Assembly: GCF_040549045.1 (NCBI RefSeq)
Contig: NZ_JBEWTB010000002.1
Span: 3,584,501 to 3,648,500, forward strand
Length of the DNA stretch: 64,000 nucleotides
From: Endozoicomonas sp. NE40
Lineage (GTDB): Bacteria > Pseudomonadota > Gammaproteobacteria > Pseudomonadales > Endozoicomonadaceae
Direction: 5' to 3'
This document shows, piece by piece, positions 35,818 to 44,327 of this stretch. Made by a program: the position numbers and the translations under genes. Positions within the stretch are counted from its first letter, which is position 1, and the number at the start of each line of letters is the position of its first letter. Under the pieces are notes generated by a model. That model made no database searches, was not told where the DNA came from, and saw nothing but the letters and a program-made list of their open reading frames with translations.

Positions 35818-36511
35818 TGTCTTGCTCCTCTTTAGCATCCTGACTGTCTTGCATTGCCTGAGCACCCTGTTTGAACAAAGCTTCTTTATGCCCGGCAAAA
35901 TAGTTCAATGTGCGATAGACCGATGCCACCACTGCGCGTGGTGTCACGGTTGCCCCGGCAAACTGGTCAAAGTCTCCGCCGTCCTTGCGGACCGCCCAGC
36001 GGGCGGGTTTGGGGTTATCCAGAGATTTACCGGTAAAACCCAGAATCCAGTCGGTGACATTGGTATTGATTTTATCGCCCAGTCCCGGTGTTTCCTTGTG
36101 GTTAACTGCCCTTACGCCTGCCAGAGTACCATCGGCATAAATGCCGACCAGCAGCTCAATACGGCCGGAATAACCGTCCGGAGCCGTAGCAGGAAGAATC
36201 ACCGCAACAGGCTGGTTGCCACGAAAGGCGACATAGGCTTTCTTTTCGGTGGCATTGGCCAGCAACGGTTCCGGCTTTAGGCTGATGCGGGTATCCAGCA
36301 GAGAGTTGTCGTGGGTGTTCAGTGGCAGAATCTCTGTCAGAGCCCGGGCCTCAAACGCACGAATCTGATCGGCAATACGATCTTCGGTGAACACATAGGT
36401 GCTGGAGATCAGTCCGACGGTTAAAATGGCAAACAGCCCCAGTCCAAGACTGTTGCGGGCAATGCTTTTTACCAGTGTCTGTTTTGTAGATGTAGCTTTA
36501 CTCATAACCAT
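35810..36511 (-). CDS. rsxG: Ion-translocating oxidoreductase complex subunit G (covalent flavoprotein)
   Basis: RsxG/RnfG carries covalently bound FMN on the periplasmic side. The 233-residue protein has one N-terminal membrane helix (LGLGLFAILTVGLISSTYVF) and an FMN-binding domain with the attachment motif AGATVT (Thr-linked FMN), preceded by VNHKETPGLGDKI. The ATG at 36511 overlaps the rsxD stop in a TGATG arrangement, favouring it over the upstream TTG. It is coupled to rsxD before it and rsxE after it. Confidence 0.95.
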   Translation of the reverse strand: MVMSKATSTKQTLVKSIARNSLGLGLFAILTVGLISSTYVFTEDRIADQIRAFEARALTEILPLNTHDNSLLDTRISLKPEPLLANATEKKAYVAFRGNQPVAVILPATAPDGYSGRIELLVGIYADGTLAGVRAVNHKETPGLGDKINTNVTDWILGFTGKSLDNPKPARWAVRKDGGDFDQFAGATVTPRAVVASVYRTLNYFAGHKEALFKQGAQAMQDSQDAKEEQDNG

Positions 36512-37566
36512 CAATCCGTCTTAGGCAGTCCCTTGTTAGCCTTTTTATGACCGTAGGTACGAGGCTGGGTGTAATAATCAATGGTGGGCGCAGCCATATT
36601 CATCAGCAGTGTGGCAAAGGCGACACCGTCAGGATATCCACCCCAGACACGAATCACATAAGCCAGTACACCAATCAGTGCGCCAAAGATCAGCCGGCCT
36701 TTCGTGCTGGTGGCACTGCTCACCGGGTCGGTAATAATAAAGAATGCGCCCAGCATGGTGGCACCACTGAACAGATGGAACAGTGGTGAACCATTGCTGC
36801 CGGAACCAATGCCGCCCCAGAACAGGGTCGCCATAACGGTCATGGCTGCCAGCATGCCCACAGGGGCATGCCAGGTGAAGACTTTCTTATACAGCAGGAA
36901 CAGCCCGCCCAGCAGGTAGGCCATGTTCACCCATAGCCAGCCTTTGCCGGCAATGGTTCCCAAAGCATCATTTGTTTCACGCAGCTCTGCCATGGTCAGG
37001 GTGCTGTTTTCACGCACAATGTCCAGCGGCGTCGCCATACTGATGGCGTCCAGCTGAACACCCTGTCCGAAGATCGGGAAAATCGTGTTAAAGGCATCGG
37101 CAAAGCTGCCAACATAGCCTTCCAGACCGTTGGGTGCCAGCCACTGGGTCATCTCCTGTGGAAAGGAAATCAACAGCAGCACGTAACCGAGCATGGCAGG
37201 ATTGAACGGGTTGTTACCCAGTCCGCCGTACAGTTGCTTGCCAATAATAATGGCAAAGGATACGCCGGTCAGGGTCAGCCACCAGGGCGCAAAGGGCGGC
37301 AGGGCCAGTGCCATCAGAACCGCAGTAACGATGGCGCTGCCGTCGGACAGGAAAAAGCCCGGAGGACGATTTCGCATCTTCAGAATCAGCGCTTCCGCCC
37401 CCAGTGCGATCAGGGAACACCAGACCAGATTGATCAATGCACCCCAGCCAAAGAACCAGGTCTGTGCCAGAATGCCGGGAATCGCTGCCATCAGAAGCAG
37501 CTTCATTACTTGCTGTGTGCTGTTCGGGCCACGAGCATGTGGGGATGTCTGTCGAACCAGAGTCAT
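36511..37566 (-). CDS. rsxD: Ion-translocating oxidoreductase complex subunit D
   Basis: RsxD/RnfD is a multi-helix inner-membrane subunit with covalent FMN. The 351 residues show GNNPFNPAMLGYVLLLISFP, the flavinylation motif FSGATMLGAFFIITDPVSS, and WGGYPDGVAFATLLMN. The ATG at 37566 gives the usual N-terminus (MTLVRQTSPHARG). A TTG at 37611 in the same frame is possible; neither has a strong Shine-Dalgarno. It follows rsxC by 60 bases (15 if the TTG is used) and overlaps rsxG at its end. Confidence 0.94.
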   Translation of the reverse strand: MTLVRQTSPHARGPNSTQQVMKLLLMAAIPGILAQTWFFGWGALINLVWCSLIALGAEALILKMRNRPPGFFLSDGSAIVTAVLMALALPPFAPWWLTLTGVSFAIIIGKQLYGGLGNNPFNPAMLGYVLLLISFPQEMTQWLAPNGLEGYVGSFADAFNTIFPIFGQGVQLDAISMATPLDIVRENSTLTMAELRETNDALGTIAGKGWLWVNMAYLLGGLFLLYKKVFTWHAPVGMLAAMTVMATLFWGGIGSGSNGSPLFHLFSGATMLGAFFIITDPVSSATSTKGRLIFGALIGVLAYVIRVWGGYPDGVAFATLLMNMAAPTIDYYTQPRTYGHKKANKGLPKTD

Positions 37567-37626
37567 CTTGTTTACCAGATAGTAAGCGGGCTGTGGGTGA
37601 GCCAGACTCAACCCACGACAGCCGTT

Positions 37627-40074
37627 TTATACATGTGCTTCAAGCGCTTTCTGAGCGGCTTCTGCTTTCTTTTGAGCAGCATTTAAAGCCGCTTCCAGCT
37701 CGGGCGTAACAGAATCAGCCTGATCCATTGCCCGTTGTGCTTTTTTCAGGGCGGCTTTTGCCATGGCGCTTTCGATTTTCAGCTTTTTGGCTTCATCCGT
37801 CTGTGCCGGTTTTACCGCTTTGGGTTTGTCAGTCTGACTTGCGAGTTGGGTAGAAGGCTGAGTAGAAGGCTGTGCAGCAGAAGCCTGAATAAGCTGTTCC
37901 AGTTTCGCACGACATTCGTCAACGGTTTCCTGAAGCGCCCGGGTTTCAGCGCTGTTTTCTTCCAGCGCTTTTGCCAGAGCACGTTCAGCTTTCTTCAGGG
38001 CAGCCTTTGCCATTGCCTGCTCAATCTTCAGCTTTTTGTCTTCAGCAGACGGTGCCGGTTTAGCCGCCGGTGCCGTGGCTGAACTTAACCGGGCAGCAAG
38101 CTTGTCGGCTTTCGCCTTACATTCGTCGACTGTCGCCTGTAAAGCCTGTGGGTCACCTTCACCGCTTTCCTGAGCCTGAACCAGTGCTCGTTCGGCTTTC
38201 TTCAGTGCCGCCTTAGCCATGGCATGTTCAACCTTAAGTTTCTTCTCGTCGGCAGAAACGGCGGGTTTAGCTGTTGGCGGGGCAGACATGACAGCATCAA
38301 ACTGCTTTTGCAGTTTGTCGGCCTGAGCCTGAAGCATTTCCACGTTGGCTTTCAGCTTGCTGGTATCTCCTTCACCGGTTGCTTCAGCCTTGCTCAACGC
38401 CCGCTGTGTTTTCTTCAGTTGGGCATTGGCCATGGACAGGTCAATTTTCAGTTTCTTCTGTTCAGGAGTAAGCTCTTGCTTACCGGCTGTTCCGGCAGAG
38501 CCAGCAGCTTTCTTCGCTTTGGCGCGTTCGATGGCCGCTTTTACCGGATCGGTTTCTTCACTGGCGGCAGGTGTTTCTCCGGCTGCTTTTTTTGCTTTCA
38601 GCAGGGCTGCTTTTTCAGCATTTGCCTTGCGTCGTGCTTCTTTCTCTGCCTTTTCACGCTCCAGACGATTCTGGCGGTTTTCATAACGGACTTTCGAACG
38701 TTCTGATTTAGCGTGTTTTGCTTCAAGGTTGCGGATTTCACCTTTGGACGCCCGGTAGTATTGCACCAGTGGAATACTGCTTGGGCATACGTAAGAGCAG
38801 GCACCGCATTCGATACAGTCAAACAGGTTGTGGTGTTTCAGCTGTTCGTGGTGTTCTGCTTTGGCGTGCCAGTACAACTGCTGTGGCAGCAGGGACGCCG
38901 GGCAGGCTTCTGCACACATGCCACAGCGAATACAGGCCTGGGCAGGCGGTGCTGATGGGAACTCTATATCGCTGCCAGCAATGATACAGTTGCTGGTTTT
39001 AACCACGGGTACTCCAGCATCGTCCATAGTGAAGCCCATCATCGGGCCACCCATGATCAGGGTATGCAATCGTTCCTGCTTAAGGCCTGTCGTCTGGAGC
39101 AGATTCTGAACCGGTGTTCCCAGCAGAACTTCCAGATTCTGCGGCGTATGCAATGCTTCGCCGGTCAGGGTGGTGATTCGGGAAATCAGTGGACGACCAT
39201 GGACAACCGCATCCTCAATAGCCGCCGCCGTCCCCACGTTTTGTACGACAATACCCAGATCCGCAGGCAGTTTGCCGGAAGGGACTTCCTGCCCGGTCAG
39301 AATCTGTATCAGCTGTTTCTCGCCACCGGACGGGTAGCGGGTCGGGAATACCACGACTCTGATGCTGTGACCATTGCGTCGTGCCAGAGCCGTTCTCATG
39401 GCGTGAATCGCTTCCGGCTTGTTGTCTTCAATACCAATCAGACAGCGTTCGGTCTTCAACAGGTACATCAGAATTTCAGCACCGGCAATAATCTGTTCGG
39501 CCCGTTCCCGCATCAGCATATCGTCAGCGGTAATGTAAGGCTCACACTCGGTACCGTTAAGAATCAGGGTATGAACCGGATTTTTCGGAGCCAGTTTGAT
39601 CGCCGATGGAAAACCTGCGCCTCCCATGCCAGCAATACCGGCATTGCGAATTACTTCAACCAGCTGCGCCGGTTCTGTCTGACGATAGTCTTCGACCGGG
39701 CTCAGTTCACACCAGCGGTCTTCACCATCGCTGTCTATAACAATACAGTTGTCGTGCATTCCGGAAGGGTGAGGAATGGCATGAGGCTCAATCGCTTTGA
39801 TGGTTCCGGAGGTGGGCGCGTGTAAGGGCACACTGACAAAACCGGTTGCCCTGGCGATCAGCTGGCCTTTCAGCACTTTGTCGCCTGTCTGAACCACCGG
39901 TTCTGCAGGCGAACCCGCATGTTGCGACAACGGTAAGACCAGACGTTCAGGCAGCGGCGCACTCTTAATAGGCAGGCCGGTAGACTGGTGTTTGTTCTCT
40001 GGTGGATGCACGCCACCGGTCAGTGGCCAGACTCTGGCATTAACTTCTTTCAGGTCGATCAGCGATGCGTTCAT
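37627..40074 (-). CDS. rsxC: Ion-translocating oxidoreductase complex subunit C with repeat-rich tail
   Basis: RsxC/RnfC is the NADH-oxidising peripheral subunit of the Rsx complex. The 815-residue protein has an N-terminal barrel/biotinyl-like domain, the NADH/FMN-binding GMGGAGFPSAIK (about 149-160) and a SLBB region. Two 4Fe-4S clusters are visible (C381, C384, C387, C391 and C420, C423, C426, C430). After residue ~455 comes a long charged alanine/lysine-rich tail with four diverged repeats starting near 540, 611, 680 and 763 (pattern KKLKI-x4-AMAKAALKKAERAL). Such tails are usual in gammaproteobacterial RsxC and vary in repeat number. It overlaps rsxB by 4 bases. Confidence 0.95.
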   Translation of the reverse strand: MNASLIDLKEVNARVWPLTGGVHPPENKHQSTGLPIKSAPLPERLVLPLSQHAGSPAEPVVQTGDKVLKGQLIARATGFVSVPLHAPTSGTIKAIEPHAIPHPSGMHDNCIVIDSDGEDRWCELSPVEDYRQTEPAQLVEVIRNAGIAGMGGAGFPSAIKLAPKNPVHTLILNGTECEPYITADDMLMRERAEQIIAGAEILMYLLKTERCLIGIEDNKPEAIHAMRTALARRNGHSIRVVVFPTRYPSGGEKQLIQILTGQEVPSGKLPADLGIVVQNVGTAAAIEDAVVHGRPLISRITTLTGEALHTPQNLEVLLGTPVQNLLQTTGLKQERLHTLIMGGPMMGFTMDDAGVPVVKTSNCIIAGSDIEFPSAPPAQACIRCGMCAEACPASLLPQQLYWHAKAEHHEQLKHHNLFDCIECGACSYVCPSSIPLVQYYRASKGEIRNLEAKHAKSERSKVRYENRQNRLEREKAEKEARRKANAEKAALLKAKKAAGETPAASEETDPVKAAIERAKAKKAAGSAGTAGKQELTPEQKKLKIDLSMANAQLKKTQRALSKAEATGEGDTSKLKANVEMLQAQADKLQKQFDAVMSAPPTAKPAVSADEKKLKVEHAMAKAALKKAERALVQAQESGEGDPQALQATVDECKAKADKLAARLSSATAPAAKPAPSAEDKKLKIEQAMAKAALKKAERALAKALEENSAETRALQETVDECRAKLEQLIQASAAQPSTQPSTQLASQTDKPKAVKPAQTDEAKKLKIESAMAKAALKKAQRAMDQADSVTPELEAALNAAQKKAEAAQKALEAHV
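37630..38457 (-). repeat. Coding repeats in the rsxC tail
   Basis: Four diverged units of about 70-85 codons, each starting KKLK[IV] and carrying [MV]AKAALKKAERAL or a close variant, are separated by P/A/T/S-rich linkers. The units are predicted helical. Number and spacing of such units differ among relatives, so the region is prone to length change. Confidence 0.8.
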
Positions 40075-40676
40075 ACAGTCTGCCCTCGCTGGTCTGTAGC
40101 AATCAGGTTTACGTCAGAGAGCCCGGTAAAGGCCGGAGACTGTTCCGGCAGTTCCCAGCGCCAGGTTTTTGTGGTCACTTCAATAGGGCGCATTTCTATA
40201 CAGTTAACAGGGCAGGGTTCGACACACAGGTCACAACCGGTGCATTCATCACTCAAAATAGTGTGCATCTGCTTGGCAGCCCCCAGAATGGCATCCACAG
40301 GACAGGCCTGCAGACACTTGGTGCAGCCAATGCATTCTGCTTCACGAATAAATGCGACACTGACAGGCTTTTCGACACCGCTTTCTGCATCAAGGGGTTC
40401 AGCCTCAACGTCCAGCAAATCGGCCAGGGCGTTGATGGTCGCCTGTCCACCGGGAGGGCAGCGGTTAATGGCTTCCCCGTTGGCAATGGCTTCCGCGTAA
40501 GGGCGGCAGCCGGGGTGGCCGCACTGTCCACACTGGGTCTGGGGCAGCAGTTCGTTGATCTGGTCAACAATTGGATTGCCTTCCACTTTAAACCGCACAC
40601 TGGCAAAGCCCAGTATCGCACCGAAGATCAGTGCCAGGGCCAGCAGGGCGATAATGGCATAAACAATAATTTCCAT
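40071..40676 (-). CDS. rsxB: Ion-translocating oxidoreductase complex subunit B (ferredoxin)
   Basis: RsxB/RnfB is a membrane-anchored ferredoxin-like subunit. In the 201 residues an N-terminal helix (IIVYAIIALLALALIFGAIL) is followed by the CGQCGHPGCRPYA cluster-binding domain ending at NRCPPGG. Two classical 4Fe-4S motifs come next: CIGCTKCLQACP and CTGCDLCVEPCP. The start codon lies 19 bases after the rsxA stop and the stop overlaps the rsxC start by 4 bases. Confidence 0.96.
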   Translation of the reverse strand: MEIIVYAIIALLALALIFGAILGFASVRFKVEGNPIVDQINELLPQTQCGQCGHPGCRPYAEAIANGEAINRCPPGGQATINALADLLDVEAEPLDAESGVEKPVSVAFIREAECIGCTKCLQACPVDAILGAAKQMHTILSDECTGCDLCVEPCPVNCIEMRPIEVTTKTWRWELPEQSPAFTGLSDVNLIATDQRGQTV

Positions 40677-40695
40677 GTTGGCGTCGAGTTCTCCC

Positions 40696-41280
40696 TTACA
40701 GCCTGATCAAACCGGTAAAGCCCATGAAAGCCAGCGACATCAGGCCGGCGCTGATCATACCGATAGCGGCTCCCCGAAAAGGTGCAGGTACATCGGCAGC
40801 GGCAATGCGTTCGCGCATGGCAGAAAACAGCACCAGTACCAGCGAAAAGCCCACGGCTGCTCCAAAACCATAAGTGGCAGAGTCCACCAGAGAGCTGTTC
40901 ATACGGTTGCTGTTCAACAGCGCTACACCCAGAACGGCACAGTTGCTGGTGATCAGGGGCAGAAAGACACCCAGCACCCGGTGCAGCAGGGGGCTGACTT
41001 TACGTACCACCATTTCCGTAAACTGCACAACGACGGCGATCACCAGAATAAAGGAGATCGTCTTCAGAAATTCCAGACCCAGCGGAATCAGCAGGTACTC
41101 ATAAGTCAGGTAACTGCAGATCGAAGCCAGGGTCAGTACAAACGTGGTCGCCAGGGACATGCCCATGGCGGACTCCAGCTTATTGGAGACCCCCATAAAC
41201 GGACACAGTCCCAGAAACTGTACCAGTACAAAGTTGTTGACCAGTATGGCGCTGACAAGAATCAGCACCAGTTCACTCAT
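40696..41280 (-). CDS. rsxA: Ion-translocating oxidoreductase complex subunit A
   Basis: RsxA/RnfA is a six-helix inner-membrane subunit homologous to RsxE. The 194 residues show FVLVQFLGLCPFMGVSNKLE and ITSNCAVLGVAL, each with the conserved cysteine. The ATG at 41280 gives the family's MSELVLIL start. Another in-frame ATG at 41289 (MDQMSE...) is also possible; neither has a strong Shine-Dalgarno. It is the first gene of rsxABCDGE on the minus strand, with a promoter-like pair upstream at 41371-41398. Confidence 0.95.
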   Translation of the reverse strand: MSELVLILVSAILVNNFVLVQFLGLCPFMGVSNKLESAMGMSLATTFVLTLASICSYLTYEYLLIPLGLEFLKTISFILVIAVVVQFTEMVVRKVSPLLHRVLGVFLPLITSNCAVLGVALLNSNRMNSSLVDSATYGFGAAVGFSLVLVLFSAMRERIAAADVPAPFRGAAIGMISAGLMSLAFMGFTGLIRL

Positions 41281-41370
41281 TTGATCCATTGTTCATTCAG
41301 TCCATAGCGGCGTTTTCAAAATAGCCGCTCTACGAGTTTCCAGATACCGGCAGGGGTGGCATCAGGCCGG

Positions 41371-41398
41371 AGTATATATTCTTGCAACAGGCAATCAA
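41371..41398 (-). promoter_or_regulatory. Candidate sigma-70 promoter of the rsx operon
   Basis: On the minus strand TTGATT (41398-41393) and TATACT (41376-41371) are separated by 16 bases. A transcription start near 41364 would give a leader of about 75-85 bases to rsxA. This was found by eye only. Confidence 0.5.
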
Positions 41399-41612
41399 AT
41401 TGACCGGGTAGACTCAAAATGAATAACCATAAACCCGCTTTGAAGTGATGCCACTCTCTACTGCTGCCGACACTGCATTTGGCGCTAAATACCTTTAAAA
41501 CGTAGGGTTTTTGTCCGGATTTTCCGGATTTCGCCCCAAAAGCGTAATAAAAAAAGCTGCGTGATTATATCCATATTGGGTGTCTGGTGCATCGTAGAAT
41601 TCCACAGACCTT

Positions 41613-41668
41613 AGCCTGTGAACAGGATCAAATGGACTAGCTGATTTGGGTACACAGGCTCTTTGATC
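41613..41668 (-). other. Interleaved inverted repeats after the cyclase gene (pseudoknot-like topology)
   Basis: AGCCTGTG at 41613-41620 is complementary to CACAGGCT at 41653-41660, and GATCAAA at 41626-41632 is complementary to TTTGATC at 41662-41668. The pairs interleave rather than nest, so an RNA could form one stem, the other, or an H-type pseudoknot. The region begins 8 bases after the cyclase stop. It may be an unusual 3' end or terminator. Confidence 0.4.
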
Positions 41669-41675
41669 AGGGGTA

Positions 41676-43493
41676 TCAGTGCCGCATGGAAATCATTGGC
41701 TCTCCAGTCACCGAGCTGTAACGTCTGAAGCTTTTGCCGCGGACGCGGTGAATGCTTCCCCACGCCGGATTGGTGGGGGCGTAGTAGCTGTTGTCTTTCA
41801 GGAGGTTAATAAATGCCTTCAGCTCCTTTTCATCTTCGATGATGTAATAACGCTCTTTCAGGGGCTCAATGAACCTGGGCAGAACGACGGTTAAGGGGAA
41901 GTTGGTGTCGAGATCAGAAACAGGATTGTTGTTATCGGCACCATGGTGGAACATCGGGTTCAGGCCGGTGCGTCCAATGGCGTAATTGAGCTCATGTAAA
42001 TAGAGTTCTTCCTGTTTGGTCAGGTTGCCAAGCACTTGATCCATGTTTTGCAGGAAGGATTTCAGACTCTGCACCTCTAACTGTATTTTTGCAAACTCAG
42101 CTTTTGACTGCTCCGATAATGTTTTCCCTTCCAGCCGGATCAGCCTTTCGCGAATTTCATCCGGGCTGATTTCAGGCACTGGCACTTTGTCTTTGCCAGC
42201 CAGGTCAAGCTCTTCCTGCAGAGAGTAAAGGAAGCACAGGTCATAATCCGGTATCAGGGGAATCACTTTAAGCGGTACAAATTCACCGCCTTCCTGTATA
42301 TCGATAAGCCAGTCACCGTCCTCTGTTTTTGTACCCCGGTAAAAATAAGGTGAATGTCCGGGTGATGGCCGGCACTGAAATGTAATCTGGTCTCTGGTAG
42401 TGTACTCAAGCTGTTCAATCATCGGCACATCGGAACCGGGCAGCTTTAGCATCTGCAACCTTTTCAGTTGTTGATCTGTTTGCCTCAGTTGCACAGCTTC
42501 ATCAGACCATTCGTCAGCATAACCCTGAAATTTTTGCAGCTTGTCGGCGGGAGCGTCAAAGAGCTTGCCGTACTCCTGATTGTCGGTCAAAAAAGGTGCT
42601 TGTACTCCCCATGATGCGGACTTTTGCTTGTGGCTTAATGGCTTGGATCTGGCATTGTCCAGGGCAAGCTGTGTGGCGGTTTCCGGAAACGGCCTGATGC
42701 CAATAACCAGTCGGTTCACGCTACAGGTTTCGGCAAACTCAGTCAGGTGTTCTCTGGGAATCCCCTGACCAGGATAGGCCAGAACGGCTTCAAGCCCACC
42801 GGTGACAGGCAGCTTATTAATGTACTTCAGCAGATCAGGAGGCGTTAGCTTGCGCTTCAGCTTTGGGGGAGTAGTGGGCAGCGACATGCAACGTCGAAAT
42901 ATTTTTCTCCCCGACGAAACGTTCCACCCCTTGTCTTCTGGTTCTTTCTGAACCAATGTTGATGCCGGTGTCCTTGTCGTGGACTCTATGGAGGATAAGC
43001 TGCGACGTTTCCGGAACGGACCGAATACAGACTGTATAGACAGAAAATACGATGTCGGCTCAGTCCCCCGGGAGTCGGTGCTCAACTGTCTGGAGTACTG
43101 TCGCCTGAGATAGTGAGCAGATATTGGCGATTCCGGCTGTTCAATAGCAGGCTCGTCCTCGTTCCCGGGGCTTGAGGAAATGGTTGAAAGGACAGAAGGC
43201 AGCTTTGCATCCTGTGTTTCGGTGACTTTAGCTGGCAGGCGAAGCTCCAGAGGTTTTGCAGGAGGTGTTGAATCAGCGGAGCTGCGATTTAACGATACTG
43301 TGAACTGAGGGCTGAGCCTTATCTGTTTGTGCGACCAATACAGTGAATCGGAGTGGGGGCGGCGCACCGAAAGAAGGTAATCGGAAGACTTTGACCGAAT
43401 AATAGCCCGCGCCACGGCTTTGTTTTCAGGAACCGTAGATTCAGTTGTTTTTTGCGGCAAATAAATTCCGGGTTTTGGTTGACTTCCTTCCAA
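41676..43493 (-). CDS. Edema factor/CyaA/ExoY-family nucleotidyl cyclase toxin, candidate host-directed effector
   Basis: The 605-residue protein has a Ser/Thr/Pro-rich, basic N-terminus (1-~225, probably disordered) and a C-terminal domain (about 240-585) that lines up with the CyaA/EF catalytic core. GIP at 244-246 and R267 precede SKPLSHKQKSASWGVQA, where K284 and K291 take the places of CyaA K58 and K65 (ATP phosphates). IPDYDL gives D416/D418 (metal ligands D188/D190). FHHGADNNNP gives H517 and N523 (H298/N304). Members make cAMP or other cyclic nucleotides after activation by host calmodulin or actin. Start is TTG 43493, directly after an in-frame stop, with GAGGG upstream. No RTX, PA-binding or signal sequence is present, so export would more likely resemble ExoY (type III). 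Host target is inference. Confidence 0.85.
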   Translation of the reverse strand: MEGSQPKPGIYLPQKTTESTVPENKAVARAIIRSKSSDYLLSVRRPHSDSLYWSHKQIRLSPQFTVSLNRSSADSTPPAKPLELRLPAKVTETQDAKLPSVLSTISSSPGNEDEPAIEQPESPISAHYLRRQYSRQLSTDSRGTEPTSYFLSIQSVFGPFRKRRSLSSIESTTRTPASTLVQKEPEDKGWNVSSGRKIFRRCMSLPTTPPKLKRKLTPPDLLKYINKLPVTGGLEAVLAYPGQGIPREHLTEFAETCSVNRLVIGIRPFPETATQLALDNARSKPLSHKQKSASWGVQAPFLTDNQEYGKLFDAPADKLQKFQGYADEWSDEAVQLRQTDQQLKRLQMLKLPGSDVPMIEQLEYTTRDQITFQCRPSPGHSPYFYRGTKTEDGDWLIDIQEGGEFVPLKVIPLIPDYDLCFLYSLQEELDLAGKDKVPVPEISPDEIRERLIRLEGKTLSEQSKAEFAKIQLEVQSLKSFLQNMDQVLGNLTKQEELYLHELNYAIGRTGLNPMFHHGADNNNPVSDLDTNFPLTVVLPRFIEPLKERYYIIEDEKELKAFINLLKDNSYYAPTNPAWGSIHRVRGKSFRRYSSVTGEPMISMRH

Positions 43494-43580
43494 TCGCTAA
43501 CCCTCTGGGATGCTGGATCGACAGGGGTTGGACAATAAACAGGGGTATAAGTTCAATGCAGAAAGGCGCTGGCAGCGCTC

Positions 43581-44209
43581 TCAATCAGGCACCTGCGGCT
43601 GCTTCGGGGGCGGCTGCCAGACAGCCCGTTTGTTCATGATTGTCTGAAAAAGGCTGGAGCCAAGGATATTATCCAGCCAGCGGATGAGTTGTGGGTAAGG
43701 GCCGTTGTAGAACCAGTCCCGGTCCACATGGGCAAACTGGCGAACAAAGGGGGCAATACCATAGTCTGTGATGCTCAGATGATTCGCACTGAGCCCCGTG
43801 GTGTGTAGCAGCTGGCTTTCGAGCAGGGACAAAAAGCGCTCGCCCTGCTGACGATAATATTCAGCGGAATGATCAGGGTGACGGTCGGCGTATTTATACC
43901 GGTCGAGCCAGAGTTTGAATTCGCTGTCGCATTGTTGAATCAACCCGGTATCTTCTGTCAGCCAGTTTTCCGGGTCGTTCAGGTTCAGCGCCCACAGCAT
44001 GATGTCCAGGCTTTCATCAATCACTTGTCCATCGGGTAAAACCAGAACCGGAACTGTGCCTTTGGGAGACGCAGCCAGCATGGCTTCAGGTTTGTCCCTT
44101 AACAGGATTCCCGATACTCAACCGCTTGCTGGCTGACGGCAATGGCCAGCCTTGCCCTCATGGCATATGGGCAGCGGCGAAAGGTGTAGAGCACTGGCTG
44201 CTGTGTCAT
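43581..44209 (-). pseudogene. Glutathione S-transferase, broken by a one-base frameshift
   Basis: Two frames make one GST. From the ATG at 44209 the N-terminal thioredoxin-like half reads QPVLYTFRRCPYAMRARLAI (active-site CPY) and meets TAA soon after YRES. The other frame, open from 44081, continues with KGTVPVLVLPDGQVIDESLDIM and the all-helical C-terminal domain (166 residues). Adding one A near 44108-44110 (GAATCC to GAAATCC) restores the expected E-I-L-L-R-D-K-P-E-A-M-L junction. The CPYAMRAR form resembles Cys-type GSTs of the omega/DHAR-like or YfcF group. Either a genuine pseudogene or a sequencing error; the rest looks intact. Confidence 0.8.
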
Positions 44210-44327
44210 TTTTTTCTAAAGATAATGAAAGGTTATGAATGATCTAATGAATAGATATTTCCAACCATAGTGTTAGAAGGTTAGAGTAGCACCGTCCTGA
44301 ATTGGTATAGCATACCGGAGAAAGCCA

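Larger units (their letters stand above)
41281..41675. other. Intergenic region upstream of rsxA and downstream of the cyclase gene
   Basis: About 390 bases hold the rsx promoter candidate (41371-41398) and, near the cyclase stop, a set of interleaved inverted repeats (41613-41668). A short direct repeat of the form TTTTCCGGATTT occurs near 41510-41530. No credible reading frame was seen. Confidence 0.45.

Noticed and set aside
39064..39825. 253-codon plus-strand frame opposite rsxC
   Set aside because: Antisense shadow with no support.
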